Assembly: GCF_040958095.1 (NCBI RefSeq)
Contig: NC_091165.1
Span: forward strand, 23,247,221 to 23,311,220
Direction of reading: 5' to 3'
Source of the DNA: Procambarus clarkii
Lineage: Eukaryota > Arthropoda > Malacostraca > Decapoda > Cambaridae
Length of the DNA: 64,000 bases
The position numbers and the translations under genes are program-made. The notes under the pieces were generated by a model. It saw only the letters and a program-made list of their open reading frames with translations. It did no database searches and was not told the origin of the DNA. Positions within the stretch are counted from its first letter, which is position 1. The number at the start of each line of letters is the position of its first letter. Positions 8,655 through 20,444 of the stretch are shown here, piece after piece.

Positions 8655-10868
8655 GGCGGGTGGGGAGTGGCAGCTGTGGGGGCGGCAGCCGTGGGGGTGG
8701 CAGCCGTGGAGGGGTGGCAGCCGTGGAAAGGTGGCAGCCGTGGGGGTGGCAGCCGTGGGGGGTGGCAGCCGTAGGGGTGGCAGCCGTGGGGGGTGGCAGC
8801 CGTGGGGATGGCAGCCGTGGGGGTGGCAGCCGTGGGGATGGCAGCCGTGGGGGTGGCAGGCGTGGGGGTGGCAGGCGTGGGGGCGGCAGCCGTGGAGGGT
8901 GGCAGCCGTGGGGGGGGGGCGGCCGTGGGGGTGGCAGCCGTGGGGGGTGGCAGCCGTAGGGGTGGCAACCGTGGGGGTGGTAGCTGTGGTGGGCGGCAGC
9001 CGTGGGGGCGGCAGCCGTGGGGGCGGCAGCCGTGGGGGTGGCAGCCGTGGGGGTGGCAGCTGTGGTGGGCGGCGGCCGTGGGGGCGGCAGCCGTGGGGGT
9101 GGCAGCCGTGGGGGGCGGCAGCCGTGGGGGGCGGCAGCCGTGGAGGGTGGCAGCCGTGGAGGTGGCAGCCGTGGGGGTGGCAGCCGATGGGGGTGGCAGC
9201 CGTGGGGGCGGCAGCCGTGGTGGGCGACAGCCGTGGGGGCGGCAGCCGTGGAGGGTGGCAGCCGTGGGGGGGGGCGGCAGCCGTGGGGGGGGGCAGCCGT
9301 GGGAGGAGGGCGGCAGCCGTGGGGGGTGGCGGCCGTGGGGGCGGCAGCCGTGGGGGTGGCAGCCGTGGGGGTGGCAGCTGTGGTGGGCGGCGGCCGTGGG
9401 GGTGGCAACCGTGGGGGTGGCAGCTGTGGTTGGCGGCGGCCGTGGGGGTGGCAGCCGTGGGGGTGGCAGCTGTGGTGGGCGGCGGCCGTGGGGGTGGCAG
9501 CCGTGGGGGTGGCAGCCGTGGGGGCGGCAGCCGTGGGGGCGGCAGTCGTGGGGGCGGCGGCCGTGGGGGTGGCAGCCGTGGGGGCGGCAGCCGTGGGGGC
9601 GGCAGTCGTGGGGGTGGCAGCCGTGGAGGCGGCAGTCGTGGGGGGTGGCAGCCGTGGGGGGTGGCAGCCGTGGGGGGTGGCAGCCGTGGGGGGCGGCAGC
9701 CGTGGGGGGCGGCAGCCGTGGAGGGTGGCAGCCGTGGAGGTGGCAGCCGTGGGGGTGGCAGCCGTGGGGGTGGCAGCCGTGGGGGCGGCAGCCGTGGGGG
9801 CGGCAGCCGTGGTGGGCGACAGCCGTGGGGGCGGCAGTCGTGGGGGCGGCAGCCGTGGAGGGTGGCAGCCGTGGGGGGGGGCGGCAGCCGTGGGGGGGGG
9901 GGCAGCCGTGGGAGGAGGGCGGCAGCCGTGGGGGGTGGCGGCCGTGGGGGCGGCAGCCGTGGGGGTGGCAGCCGTGGGGGGGTGGCAGCCGTGGGGGGTG
10001 GCAGCCGTGGGGGGTGGCAGCCGTGGGGGCGGCAGCCTTGGGGGTAGCAGCCGTAGGGGCGGCAGCCGTGGGGGGTGGCAGCCGTGGGGGGTGGCAGCCG
10101 TGGGGGGCGGCAGCCGTAGGGGCGGCAGCCGTGGGGGGTGGCAACCGAGGGGGCGGCAACCGTGAGGGGTGGCAGCCGTGGGGGGTGGCAGCCGTGGGGG
10201 CGGTAGCCGTGGGGGGTGGCAGCCGTGGTGGCGACAGCCTTGGGGGTGGCAGCCGTGGGGGTGGCAGCCGTGGGGGTGGCAGCCGTGGGGGCGGCAGCCG
10301 TGGGGGTGGCAGCCGTGGGGGGTGGCAGCCGTAGTGGGGTGGCAGCCGTGGGGGTGGCAACCGTGGGGGGTGGCAGCCGTAGTGGGGTGGCAGCCGTGGG
10401 GGTGGCAACCATGGGGGTGGCAACCGTGGGGGGTGGCAGCCGTGGGGGGCGGCAGCCGTGGGGGGTGGCAGCCGTGGGGGGTGGCAGCCGTGGGAGTGGC
10501 AGCCGTGGGAGTGGCAGCCGTGGGAGTGGCAGCCGTGGGGGGGGTGGCAGCCGTGGGAGTGGCAGCCGTGGGGGTGGCAGCCGTGGGAGTGGCAGCCGTG
10601 TGGGTGGCAGCCGTGGGAGTGGCAGCCGTGTGGGTGGCAGCCGTGGGGGTGGCAGCCGTGGGAGTGGCAGCCGTGTGGGTGGCAGCCGTGGGGGTGGCAG
10701 CCGTGTGGGTGGCAGCCGTGGGAGTGGCAGCCGTGGGGGTGGCAGCCGTGGGGGGTGGCAGCCGTGGGGGCGGCAGCCGTGGGGGTGGCAGCCGTGGGGG
10801 GTGGCAGCCGTGGGGGCGGCAGCCGTGGGGGTGGCAGCCGTGTGGGTGGCAGCCGTGGGAGTGGCAGC
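8655..10868. repeat. 2.2-kb G-rich 15-bp minisatellite (GGGGGTGGCAGCCGT)
   Basis: About 145 units of 15-17 bp. Variants are GGTGGC/GGCGGC, GGGAG, GTGGG and G-run length changes. All G runs lie on the plus strand, so strand asymmetry is extreme. Each unit has a CpG and the small inverted word GGCAGCC. Long open frames exist on both strands (770 codons on the minus strand, 464 and 513 on the plus) because 15 is divisible by three. The translations are monotonous PPRLPPPTAAT or WQPWGVAAVGG repeats without unique ends, so I do not call a gene. Confidence 0.95.
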
Positions 10869-10978
10869 CTTAATAAGTGACGTAAGAGAATTAGCACACT
10901 ACCCGTAAGCGACATAGCGGCCGTAAGACTCTTCCCACGATGATGGAAATTCCATATTTCCGTTCAGGACAGAAACGA

Positions 10979-11072
10979 TTGGGCCCAATTTCCTTTCACC
11001 TGATGCTTCACTTCACCTAACAGTAAAATAGACACCCGGGAGTTAGGCCACTGTTGTGGGTGAGTATCCTGG
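10979..11072 (+). mobile_element. SINE-1 fragment, body only
   Basis: The words TTTCCTTTCACCTGATGC, TTCACCTAACAGTAAA and ACCCGGGAGTTAG match the SINE at 52470-52655 (TTTCTTTCACCCTGATGC, TTCACCTAGCAGTAAA, ACCTGAGAGTTAG). The tRNA-like head and the tail are missing. Confidence 0.7.
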
Positions 11073-12973
11073 GAAGGTCGGTATGTTGTTATTTTAAGAT
11101 TTGGAACTTTTTGTTCCAGGTAGCTCCGGCTATGGTGAGCCCGTAGTGGAAGGTCGGTAACTACAGCCTACGGGGGTCATAGATAATCTTCGAGATATCC
11201 CGTCCCCGACAATCCTAATTATCCCATTTTGAGTCTCTCTAAAGCAATAGGTCGCGTTTTTTTACGTACTAGTGATCAACGTTGTAAGTGCATCCTCCTA
11301 TACGAAAAGTAACGGCCGGTTGGTGGGTTGGTTGGGTTCGTCCGGTTCTGGTGAGACTAGCAGGTCTGATTTTGTACGGAGTGGAAAGTTGAATGAACGG
11401 ACTTGTGCGAGGCGGGGAAGTATTGTTGGGTTATCAGCCATCGAGGTGTTACCTACAGGGAATTAATTGCAGCCGGGGTAGTAAATAAAGCAATTCGTAC
11501 CTACCTCGGTACTAATCACTAAGTATACTTAAAGTTGGAGGGCTTAATATCCCACTAATAGTTACTAAGCAATGTTGCAGGGTCCTGCAACAACTCCCTG
11601 CTAGGCAACATACCGATTATGCATTAATAGGCTATTTCAAGGTATTATTGTGTAAGCGTTGCATCGATACTTATATTTTCAGCCCAACATGTAGTGGTGT
11701 GACACCAGGCGACACAGGAAGGTAAACAAGAGCAAGAGAGCTGGGCAGAGGGCTGGATGGAGAGTCCTCGAGTCACTCCACTGTGTCGCTCTCACTCTCC
11801 CTAGTGTCGCTCAAGGAAGTAAAAGCGCAATAAATACATTGTGTATAGTGAAATCAAAACGATATTGTGTGAACTGTGCTTGTAAAAAAAAAGGCTCACA
11901 TAATGAGGATTCGTTGTACTCTAGACGAACTGCTCTACGAACGCCACTCACTGCACTAACAGTACTTCTTTACGAACGCCAGTGGCTTTAACTGAAAATC
12001 CTTCCGAGTATTTAACCTACAGATCTCCTGGACCATTTCCCGAACGTTACTCCTCTTACTAACCCCGGTCACCCTCCCTTATGAGACCCCCGCTCTCCGT
12101 GTAGGTCTGGAGGACAGCGTCCCGCTCTTCATGGCACCGGACACCTTCATGGACGCAACTCTAACAGTTCTGCCGTCTATCCGAACCAACGGGCCAGAAA
12201 CGCCGCCTCTACGCAAACCCCCTTCCGCTCACGAAGGGCTTCTCCACCACTAGGACGGGACCTACACATCGTCTAACGGAAGGCTCCACTGTCAACAAAT
12301 CAACAAAACAAGGGAACACACACACACGGCATCTGCGAGGTGGACTGAGCACACACACACACACACATATGGTCTGTGCCTGGAGTGAGATAGTGTAGGA
12401 GTCCCTCTCACCAAGTACTGAGCACCTCCAGGACCCATGATCGGTCCTCAGGGATCCAGCACCCTGACTCCTGCATCTTACTAATGTAAGTAAGCCATAT
12501 ATTTTTTTAAAGTTGGTCTCAGGTTGTCCCAGCTTAACGATGCATCAAGCATATAGTGTTCTCGCGACAACCTCTTCCAGCACATGTTAGTCCCCCATGC
12601 ACCGAGGACAGTGGTTGTGGAGGCAGGTTGTCCTTCTGCCTCTCACCGTGTACTCGTATAGAAAGATTGGAGTTATTGTAGCGTTCTATTTGCAACTCTC
12701 GTGTTTCCCTCTGAAGGCCTGGCCATCAGAGGGGCACTGCGACTTAGTCTGATGCTGAATCAATTTAAAGTTAATTAATTATGGCTTGTGTTTAAAAGTT
12801 TTTCTAGGGACACGATGATATTAAGAACAAGATGTTAACTAGAACATTTAATTACAAGACAAAATAATACAAAACTACACTTGCAAATTTATATTAACTC
12901 TACAACACCGTGTTAGTAATATGCCGTTCCAGTCAACAAGAGAGTAGGGTGTAGGACACAAACCATATATTCA
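11073..12973. other. Largely unassigned, possible retroposon and LTR-like pieces
   Basis: The segment 11110-11160 (GTTCCAGGTAGCTCCGGC, TGGTGAGCCCGTAGTGG) resembles a common decapod interspersed repeat. The segment 11690-11900 starts TGTAGTGG and has a CACTCTCCCTAG stretch and AATAAA 180 bp later, which could be a solo LTR, but no second LTR or coding region is present. The rest holds short CA runs at 12316-12368 and no ORF worth calling. Confidence 0.3.
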
Positions 12974-12986
12974 CCACACACACACA

Positions 12987-13052
<66 letters not shown>
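12974..13052. repeat. (CA)n microsatellite
   Basis: CA run with one TA interruption. Confidence 0.97.
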
Positions 13053-13053
<1 letters not shown>

Positions 13054-14123
13054 TTACCTCAGGTTGTGGTAATTACTGGTGGCGTGTCACTAAACATGTG
13101 GCTATAAGTAACCTCTCCAAGTCACTCTTAAGTATTCCTACACCTAAATACTACTTCACAAGTCAACTGATGCCTTATAAATAATAAGAAACCTGGCTGG
13201 ATATATACAAGAAAAACCCGAGAGGCAGGAGACTCAAGTAATACCGGGCGTGTCCCACCACCAGCCACCTCCTATAACACACCTCCAATACTGCCGTATA
13301 CACCCGGCTGGCTGGCTGCCTGGCGGCGTCCACTCCATCCACCTCATTATATTAACTCAGTTATGAAATCTTAATTTGACTTATTACATCCGATGATCGT
13401 CATCTCGGTAACACGTTTACATTGAAACATTTAATCTTTGAGAGAGAGAGAGAGCAGTAGTAGCAACAAATAACGCCACGTTACAAAGTGCCGTAAGGGA
13501 GGTACACATTATTATGTGGACACTCAGCTCAGACGGTCAAGACATGTGGCAAGAGCTCAAGCTGTTGCCACATGTGACCGGTCCCGTCTTGACCGTTGGC
13601 CTCGACAGGCATTACTCCTCAACATAACCCCGCCATTTCCACTAGCTCCTGTTACAACACTCACATACCGTTCAAATCTAACACCGTAACAAAACACAAA
13701 CACGTCAACTTGACTCAAGATGTATCAGAGCATGGGATCCAGAGGAAAGTTTGCCTCAAAAGTGCTGCAACAACTGGCACCTCTGCTTGCCTCTCAAGAG
13801 TGCGTGGAGAACCGGTTCTAGCACCGCCTCCCAACACCTAACCACCAATATGGTAGCATACAATATTACTATTCAAACCCTTATTTACTCCATAACCATT
13901 TCCAGCGACACAGAAAAAAGTGGAAAAATGTGCATGCCAATTGACAAGTCTAACACTAATCTCACTACAGCTCTATTCACACCATTATTTCATTTTTGAT
14001 AAAAATACCTCTGCATGCAGGTCGATTTGCAATCAATATTTCACATTAACAACACATTTACAAATGAGTTACAAATTTATCACATTAGTTACAGAGAATA
14101 GGAAGTGATGTGGTGAAGGCAGC
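13053..14123. other. Unassigned sequence
   Basis: Apart from a short (GA)n at 13439-13455 I see nothing recognisable. The frame at 13596-13841 (81 codons) has no known motif and I do not call it. Confidence 0.35.
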
Positions 14124-14449
14124 GAGCCTCCTGTGTTCGTGGTACGTATAGTAACGATGAGGACCGTAGTATATATACCGACGTATAACAAAATTAGAAA
14201 GTAGAAATCTGAGCTATTCAGTTGGACAAACCGGAAAACTATTTTTGACTTGTGTTGCTTTGACAAACTAACCTAACCAAACCTAACCTCCCTAGGCCTA
14301 ATACACGATATCTGAGGCCTAATATAGTACATATGTGTGCTATACTAGGCCTTGGAATATTTGTTTTTTTACTATCATTTATTTTAAAAGAATTCCTTAC
14401 TAGTCAGTATACTACTATCTAAAAGCTAAGAAAATACGAATTCGTGACT
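14124..14449 (-). repeat. Interspersed repeat family T, copy 2
   Basis: The reverse complement of this segment matches 4471-4793 over nearly its whole length. It includes the TTTCCGGTTTGTCCAAC and TATATATACTACGG words, an AGGCCTA...TAGGCCT near-palindrome and the telomere-like AGGTTTGGTTAGGTTAG. Confidence 0.78.
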
Positions 14450-14578
14450 GCGTACACAGTTACAAGTGCAGATATGATAATTGATGAATAGGCTCAGGAA
14501 CCTGTACACCAGTTGATTGACAGTCGAGAGGCGGGACCAAAGAGCCGGAGCTCAACCCCCCGCAAGCACAACTAGGTG
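14450..14578 (+). mobile_element. LINE 3' end, second 3'-UTR subtype
   Basis: It carries GATTGACAGTCGAGAGGCGG, GACCAAAGAGCC, GGAGCTCAACCCCC and GCAAGCACAACTAGGTGAGC. It is homologous to the 3' end at 16023-16194. The tail AC repeat is missing because the element meets the opposite-strand LINE fragment at 14579. Confidence 0.75.
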
Positions 14579-14705
14579 AGCACAGTGTTGCAGCTGCTTT
14601 TCTTAATACCCATGACGGGAACTTGTCCGGGACTGTGGCTTTTATCACCTCCAGCTCCTCTAATTGTTTCCTCACCTCTTCCTCTGTGTCTTTCCTTTGT
14701 CCTTA

Positions 14706-14706
<1 letters not shown>
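14579..14706 (-). mobile_element. LINE fragment, start of the reverse transcriptase domain
   Basis: The minus strand reads EEEVRKQLEELEVIKATVP then DKFPSWVLRKAAATL. This corresponds to residues about 124-157 of the RT ORF at 312-2192 (EEVMKQLTTLDATKAVGPDK, SPWILKEAAQAL). Its 5' side abuts the AC microsatellite at 14706. Only about 40 codons remain. Confidence 0.75.
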
Positions 14707-16022
<1,316 letters not shown>

Positions 16023-16194
16023 ACTCACCTAGTTGTACTCACCTAGTTGTGTTTGCGGGGGTTGAGCTCTGGCTCTTTGGTCCCGCCTCTCAACCGTCAA
16101 TCAACAGGTGTACAGATTCCTGAGCCTATCGGGCTCTGTCATATCTACACTTGAAACTGTGTATGGAGTCAGCCTCCACCACATCACTTCCTAA
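16023..16194 (-). mobile_element. Short LINE 3' end, second 3'-UTR subtype
   Basis: At first sight this looks like a SINE, but the minus strand reads DVVEADSIHSFKCRYDRAR, homologous to QVVEANTIHNFKTRYDREM at the end of copy A. So it is the last coding piece plus 3' UTR of a related LINE subfamily. The UTR (GAGAGGCGGGACCAAAGAGC ... CCCCGCAAACACAACTAGG) ends in two CTAGGTGAGTAC units and an AC tail. Confidence 0.8.
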
Positions 16195-16226
<32 letters not shown>

Positions 16227-16229
16227 TGT

Positions 16230-16320
<91 letters not shown>

Positions 16321-16327
16321 TGTGTTT
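16195..16327. repeat. (TG)n microsatellite between two LINE pieces
   Basis: TG run with a few TATG variants. On the minus strand it is the tail of LINE copy C. Confidence 0.96.
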
Positions 16328-17791
16328 ACTCACCTATGTGTGCCTGCAGGATCGAGCATTGACTCTTGGATCCCGCTTTTCGAGCCATCGGTTGCTTACA
16401 GCAATGACTATGGTCCTATTTCCTAATCATATCTAGCTTTAAAATTATGAATAGAGTTTGATTCCACAACCTGCTCCTTAAGTGCATTCCATTTTCCCAC
16501 TACTCTCACGCTAAAAGAATACTTTCTAACATCTCTGTGACTCATCTGAGTTTCCAGCTTCCACCCATGTCCCCTCGTTCTGTTACTATTCCGTGTGAAC
16601 ATTTCGTCTATGTCCTCTCTGTCAATCCCCCTGAGTATTTTATACATTCCTATCATATCCCCCCCTCTCCCTTCTCTTTTCTAGTGTTGTAAGGCTCAGT
16701 TCCTTCAGGCGCTCTTCATACCCCATTCTTCGTAACTCTGGGACGAGCCTCGTCGCACACGTCTGAACCTTTTCCAGTTTCCTTATGTGTTTCTTCAGGT
16801 GGGGACTCCATGATGGGGCGGCATACTCTAAGACTGGTCTCACGTAGGCAGTGTAAAGCGCCCTAGAGGCATCCTCACTTGGGTGTCTGAATGATGTTCT
16901 AACTTTTGCCAGTGTAGAGTACGCTGCTGTCGTTATCCTATTTATATGTGCCTCAGGAGTTAGATTAGGTGTTACGTCCACGCCCAGGTCTCTTTCTCCC
17001 GTCGTCACAGGTAGGCAGTTCCCCTTCATTGTGTACTGTCCCTTTGGTCTCCTATCATCTGATCCTATTTCCATAACTTTACATTTGCTCGTGTTGAACT
17101 CCAGTAGCCATTTCTCTGACCATCTCTGCAACCTGTTCCTCTTGGAGGATCTTACAATCCTCATCTGTCATAACTCTTCTCATTAATTTTGCGTCATCCG
17201 CGAACATCGACATATAGGATTCTACTCCTGTAGAGAAGTCATTTACGTATATTAGAAATAGTACTGGTCCCAGCACCGATCCTTGAGGTACTCCACTCGT
17301 TAATGTTCGCCTGTTCGACTTCTCGCCCCTTACCGTTACTCTGGCTCCTTCCTGTTAGGTAGTTCCTTACCCAAGCTAGGACCTTTCTGCTTACTCCCGC
17401 CTGCCTCTCAAGTTTGAATAGCAGTCTCCTGAGCGGTACTGTATCAAAGGCTTTTTGGCAGTCTAGAAATATGCAGTTTGCCCATGCTTCCCTGTCCTGC
17501 CTTATTCTTGTTACTTTATCATAGAATTCCAGAAAGTTTGTTAGGCATGACTTCCCTTCTCTGAACCCATGTTGGTGTGTCTACAAACGTAATGTTCTCC
17601 AGGTGTGCAACAAGTCTTAGCCTGATTATTCTTTCAAGTACTTTACAGGGGATGCTTGTCAGTGATACGGGTCTGTAGTTAAGTGCCTCCTCCCTATCAT
17701 TCTTGAAAATTTAAACTACATTTGCCTTCTTCTAGCAGCTGGGCAACTCTCCCGTCACAAGTGACTCATTAAAGTTCTTAGATCATTGATC
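16328..17791 (-). pseudogene. Decayed LINE copy C (reverse transcriptase pseudogene)
   Basis: The same element as copy A but broken by several frameshifts. Coding blocks are 16423-16656, 16640-17164 and 17079-17276, then further pieces to about 17750 whose words match the A copy (GGTACTGTATCAAAGGC, TTTTTGGCAGTC). FADDAKLMRRV is still readable in the 17079-17276 block. It includes differences such as NLTPEAH and LKELSLTTLEKRRERG. It is the oldest of the three copies. Confidence 0.85.
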
Positions 17792-17877
17792 GACACACGT
17801 ACTCACCTATTGGTGAGTGCGTACTCGTACTCACCACACGTGTGTGTGAGTGCGTACGTGTGTAAAATTACGTGCGT
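17792..17877. repeat. Degenerate LINE tail and AC-type repeat
   Basis: On the minus strand it contains AATAGGTGAGTACGTGTG and scattered ACAC/GTAC words, so it looks like an aged AGGTGAGTAC(AC)n tail lying against the 5' edge of copy C. Confidence 0.6.
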
Positions 17878-17943
17878 AATCATCTAGTTATGCTTGCGGG
17901 GATTGAGCTTTGGCTCTTTGGTCCCGCCTCTCAACAATTTTGC
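17878..17943 (-). mobile_element. LINE 3'-UTR fragment, second subtype
   Basis: On the minus strand TTGAGAGGCGGGACCAAAGA, GCCAAAGCTCAATCCCC and GCAAGCATAACTAGATGA match the 3' UTR at 16023-16194. Confidence 0.72.
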
Positions 17944-18166
17944 GTGTGTAAAATGGCGTGCGTGTGCGTGTGATCTTGAGCAACGACCCTGCACGGGTCG
18001 TACAGGGAATGTCACAGCTCTTACAAACATTTCCTCAGCGCCCTGCCTCCAGAGGTAAGCGGCTTATTTGTATTTGATGTGGAAAATTATAACAAGTGGG
18101 AGCTGAGACTTTCCGGTGGGAGGACGGGCATGTTTTGCCAGCGGGCCTTTATTGTTATTGTTATTA

Positions 18167-18443
18167 CCTTCCGTCACGCATGATGCCCACCAGATGTGTG
18201 TGTGTTGTTCCCTATTGCCGTGGGGGGCGGCGGCCCCTGGAGGGGGGCGTGGGCCCCTGTTGATGGGAGAGAGAGAGACAGAGAGAGATACTCAAGGGCT
18301 GATCCTTCCGTCACGCATGATGCCCACCAGATGTGTGTGTGTTGATCCCTATTGCCGTGGGGGGCGGCGGCCCCTGGAGGGGGGCGTGGGCCCCTGTTGA
18401 TGGGAGAGAGAGAGAGACAGAGAGAGATACTCAAGGGCTGATC
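18167..18443. repeat. Two-copy 137-bp tandem duplication
   Basis: CCTTCCGTCACGCATGATGC starts at 18167 and again at 18304. The copies continue through CCGTGGGGGGCGGCGGCC and an AGAGAGACAGAGAGAG stretch to TACTCAAGGGCTGATCC and are almost identical. Confidence 0.93.
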
Positions 18444-18654
18444 CTCGAGCGCCAGGTGTAGAAGCTCCCCGCGCCCTTTGTGTCACAGGACATCCACATA
18501 TTAAGCCATGTGTGTGGAGTCCGCCTCCACTGCTTCACACCCCTCTGTCACTCCACTTGTTCCCTCCTACACTCACCCACACGGTCTTGGGGGGGGGGTA
18601 TCTTCATGCTTCACTCACGGTGTGTGTGTATGGGGCGGCCGGATATAGTTGCTA

Positions 18655-18752
18655 GTTGGTGGTAGAGGAGGTGGTAGTGGTGGCGATGGTTGTGGTGGTG
18701 GCGGTGCTGGTGGTGGTGGCGGTGCTGGTGGTAGTGATGATGGTGGTGGAAA
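18655..18752. repeat. GGT/GAT-rich triplet repeat
   Basis: Imperfect GGTGGT, GGTGGC and GATGATGG units. Confidence 0.8.
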
Positions 18753-18791
18753 CATTGATCTTGAGGACGAAGGATTAAAGGTCAGGGACTG

Positions 18792-18945
18792 AATCCGGCT
18801 CCCGACACCTGGCTCCCGGCACCCGGCTCCCGACACCCGGCTCCCGACACCTGGCTCCCGACACCCGGCTCCCGACACCCGGCTCCCGACACCTGGCTCC
18901 CGACATCTGGTTCCCGACACCTGGCTCCTAACACCCGGTTCTTAT
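18792..18945. repeat. 14-bp minisatellite (GGCTCCCGACACCC)
   Basis: About 11 units with C/T change at the last base and a few A/T changes at the edges. Confidence 0.9.
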
Positions 18946-19072
18946 CGACATAACTGGGATATTGGTCGTTCATCATCACTGCTGGGATATTGGTCGTTCA
19001 CCGTACAAAGCCAGTTGAAACAAACTCGTTACACTCCGTACTAATTATAATAAGATGCAAAGGAGTCGGGAA

Positions 19073-19371
<299 letters not shown>

Positions 19372-19468
19372 GAAGTTTAACAAGCCAATTCAACACACGA
19401 TTTTAAATTTAAATACGAAAAATAAAAACAGAGAAGAAGAAAGCCTTTACACAGACCTCCTGACCATC

Positions 19469-19516
19469 AAAGGCGGAGCTTAGCAACTGAAGCTCAACCC
19501 CGCCAAGCCCACCTAG
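19469..19516 (+). mobile_element. Diverged LINE 3'-UTR fragment
   Basis: AGGCGGAGCTTAGCAACTGA, AGCTCAACCCCGCCAAGC and CACCTAGGTGAAG follow the order of the 3' UTR at 16023-16194. It is heavily diverged. Confidence 0.55.
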
Positions 19517-19570
19517 GTGAAGGCACCATTCTGTCGCTAAACAAGTGCAAAAACATCAAATACACCCCTA

Positions 19571-20287
19571 CCCCCCACCCCTCTATACCTCAATGTTTAC
19601 ACCGCTCGGAATCGTTAACCGGTTGAGGGCCCCCCACCCCTCTATACCTCAATGTTTACACCGCTCGGAATCGTTAACCGGTTGAGGGCCCCCCACCCCT
19701 CTATACCTCAATGTTTACACCGCTCGGAATCGTTAACCGGTTGAGGGCCCCCCACCCCTCTATACCTCAATGTTTACACCGCTCGGAATCGTTAACCGGT
19801 TGAGGGCCCCCCACCCCTCTATACCTCAATGTTTACACCGCTCGGAATCGTTAACCGGTTGAGGGCCCCCCACCCCTCTATACCTCAATGTTTACACCGC
19901 TCGGAATCGTTAACCGGTTGAGGGCCCCCCACCCCTCTATACCTCAATGTTTACACCGCTCGGAATCGTTAACCGGTTGAGGGCCCCCCACCCCTCTATA
20001 CCTCAATGTTTACACCGCTCGGAATCGTTAACCGGTTGAGGGCCCCCCACCCCTCTATACCTCAATGTTTACACCGCTCGGAATCGTTAACCGGTTGAGG
20101 GCCCCCCACCCCTCTATACCTCAATGTTTACACCGCTCGGAATCGTTAACCGGTTGAGGGCCCCCCACCCCTCTATACCTCAATGTTTACACCGCTCGGA
20201 ATCGTTAACCGGTTGAGGGCCCCCCACCCCTCTATACCTCAATGTTTACACCGCTCGGAATCGTTAACCGGTTGAGGGCCCCCCACC
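19571..20287. repeat. 59-bp satellite, 12 copies that look identical
   Basis: The unit runs CCCACCCCTCTATACCTCAA to CGTTAACCGGTTGAGGGCCC. TATACCTC occurs at 19584, 19643, 19702 and so on to 20233, exactly 59 bp apart. By eye I see no substitution between copies. Each unit has the palindrome AACCGGTT. The homogeneity implies very recent expansion, gene conversion, or assembly copying. Confidence 0.95.
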
Positions 20288-20444
20288 CCCCCAACCCTAG
20301 AGGTTCTTCCATAACCGATATTGATTTTCCTTACTAGCTACAAAGAAACAAGAAAAAAACAAATACAGTTTCGGGTTACAGGTAAAATTTTGGTCACAGG
20401 TAAAATGTGTTGAGGTCATTGGCGATGTCATTTTGCTTCCTGTT

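Noticed and set aside
8603..10915. 770-codon minus frame, Pro/His/Arg-rich
   Set aside because: Made of a 15-bp tandem repeat; equally long frames exist on the plus strand; no unique domain, start context or splice signal.
11690..11900. Solo LTR
   Set aside because: TG start and an AATAAA are suggestive, but there is no clear CA end, target duplication, partner LTR or coding remnant.
19571..20287. CRISPR-like array with a 59-bp period
   Set aside because: No unique spacers: the full 59-bp unit is repeated, and the genome is eukaryotic.
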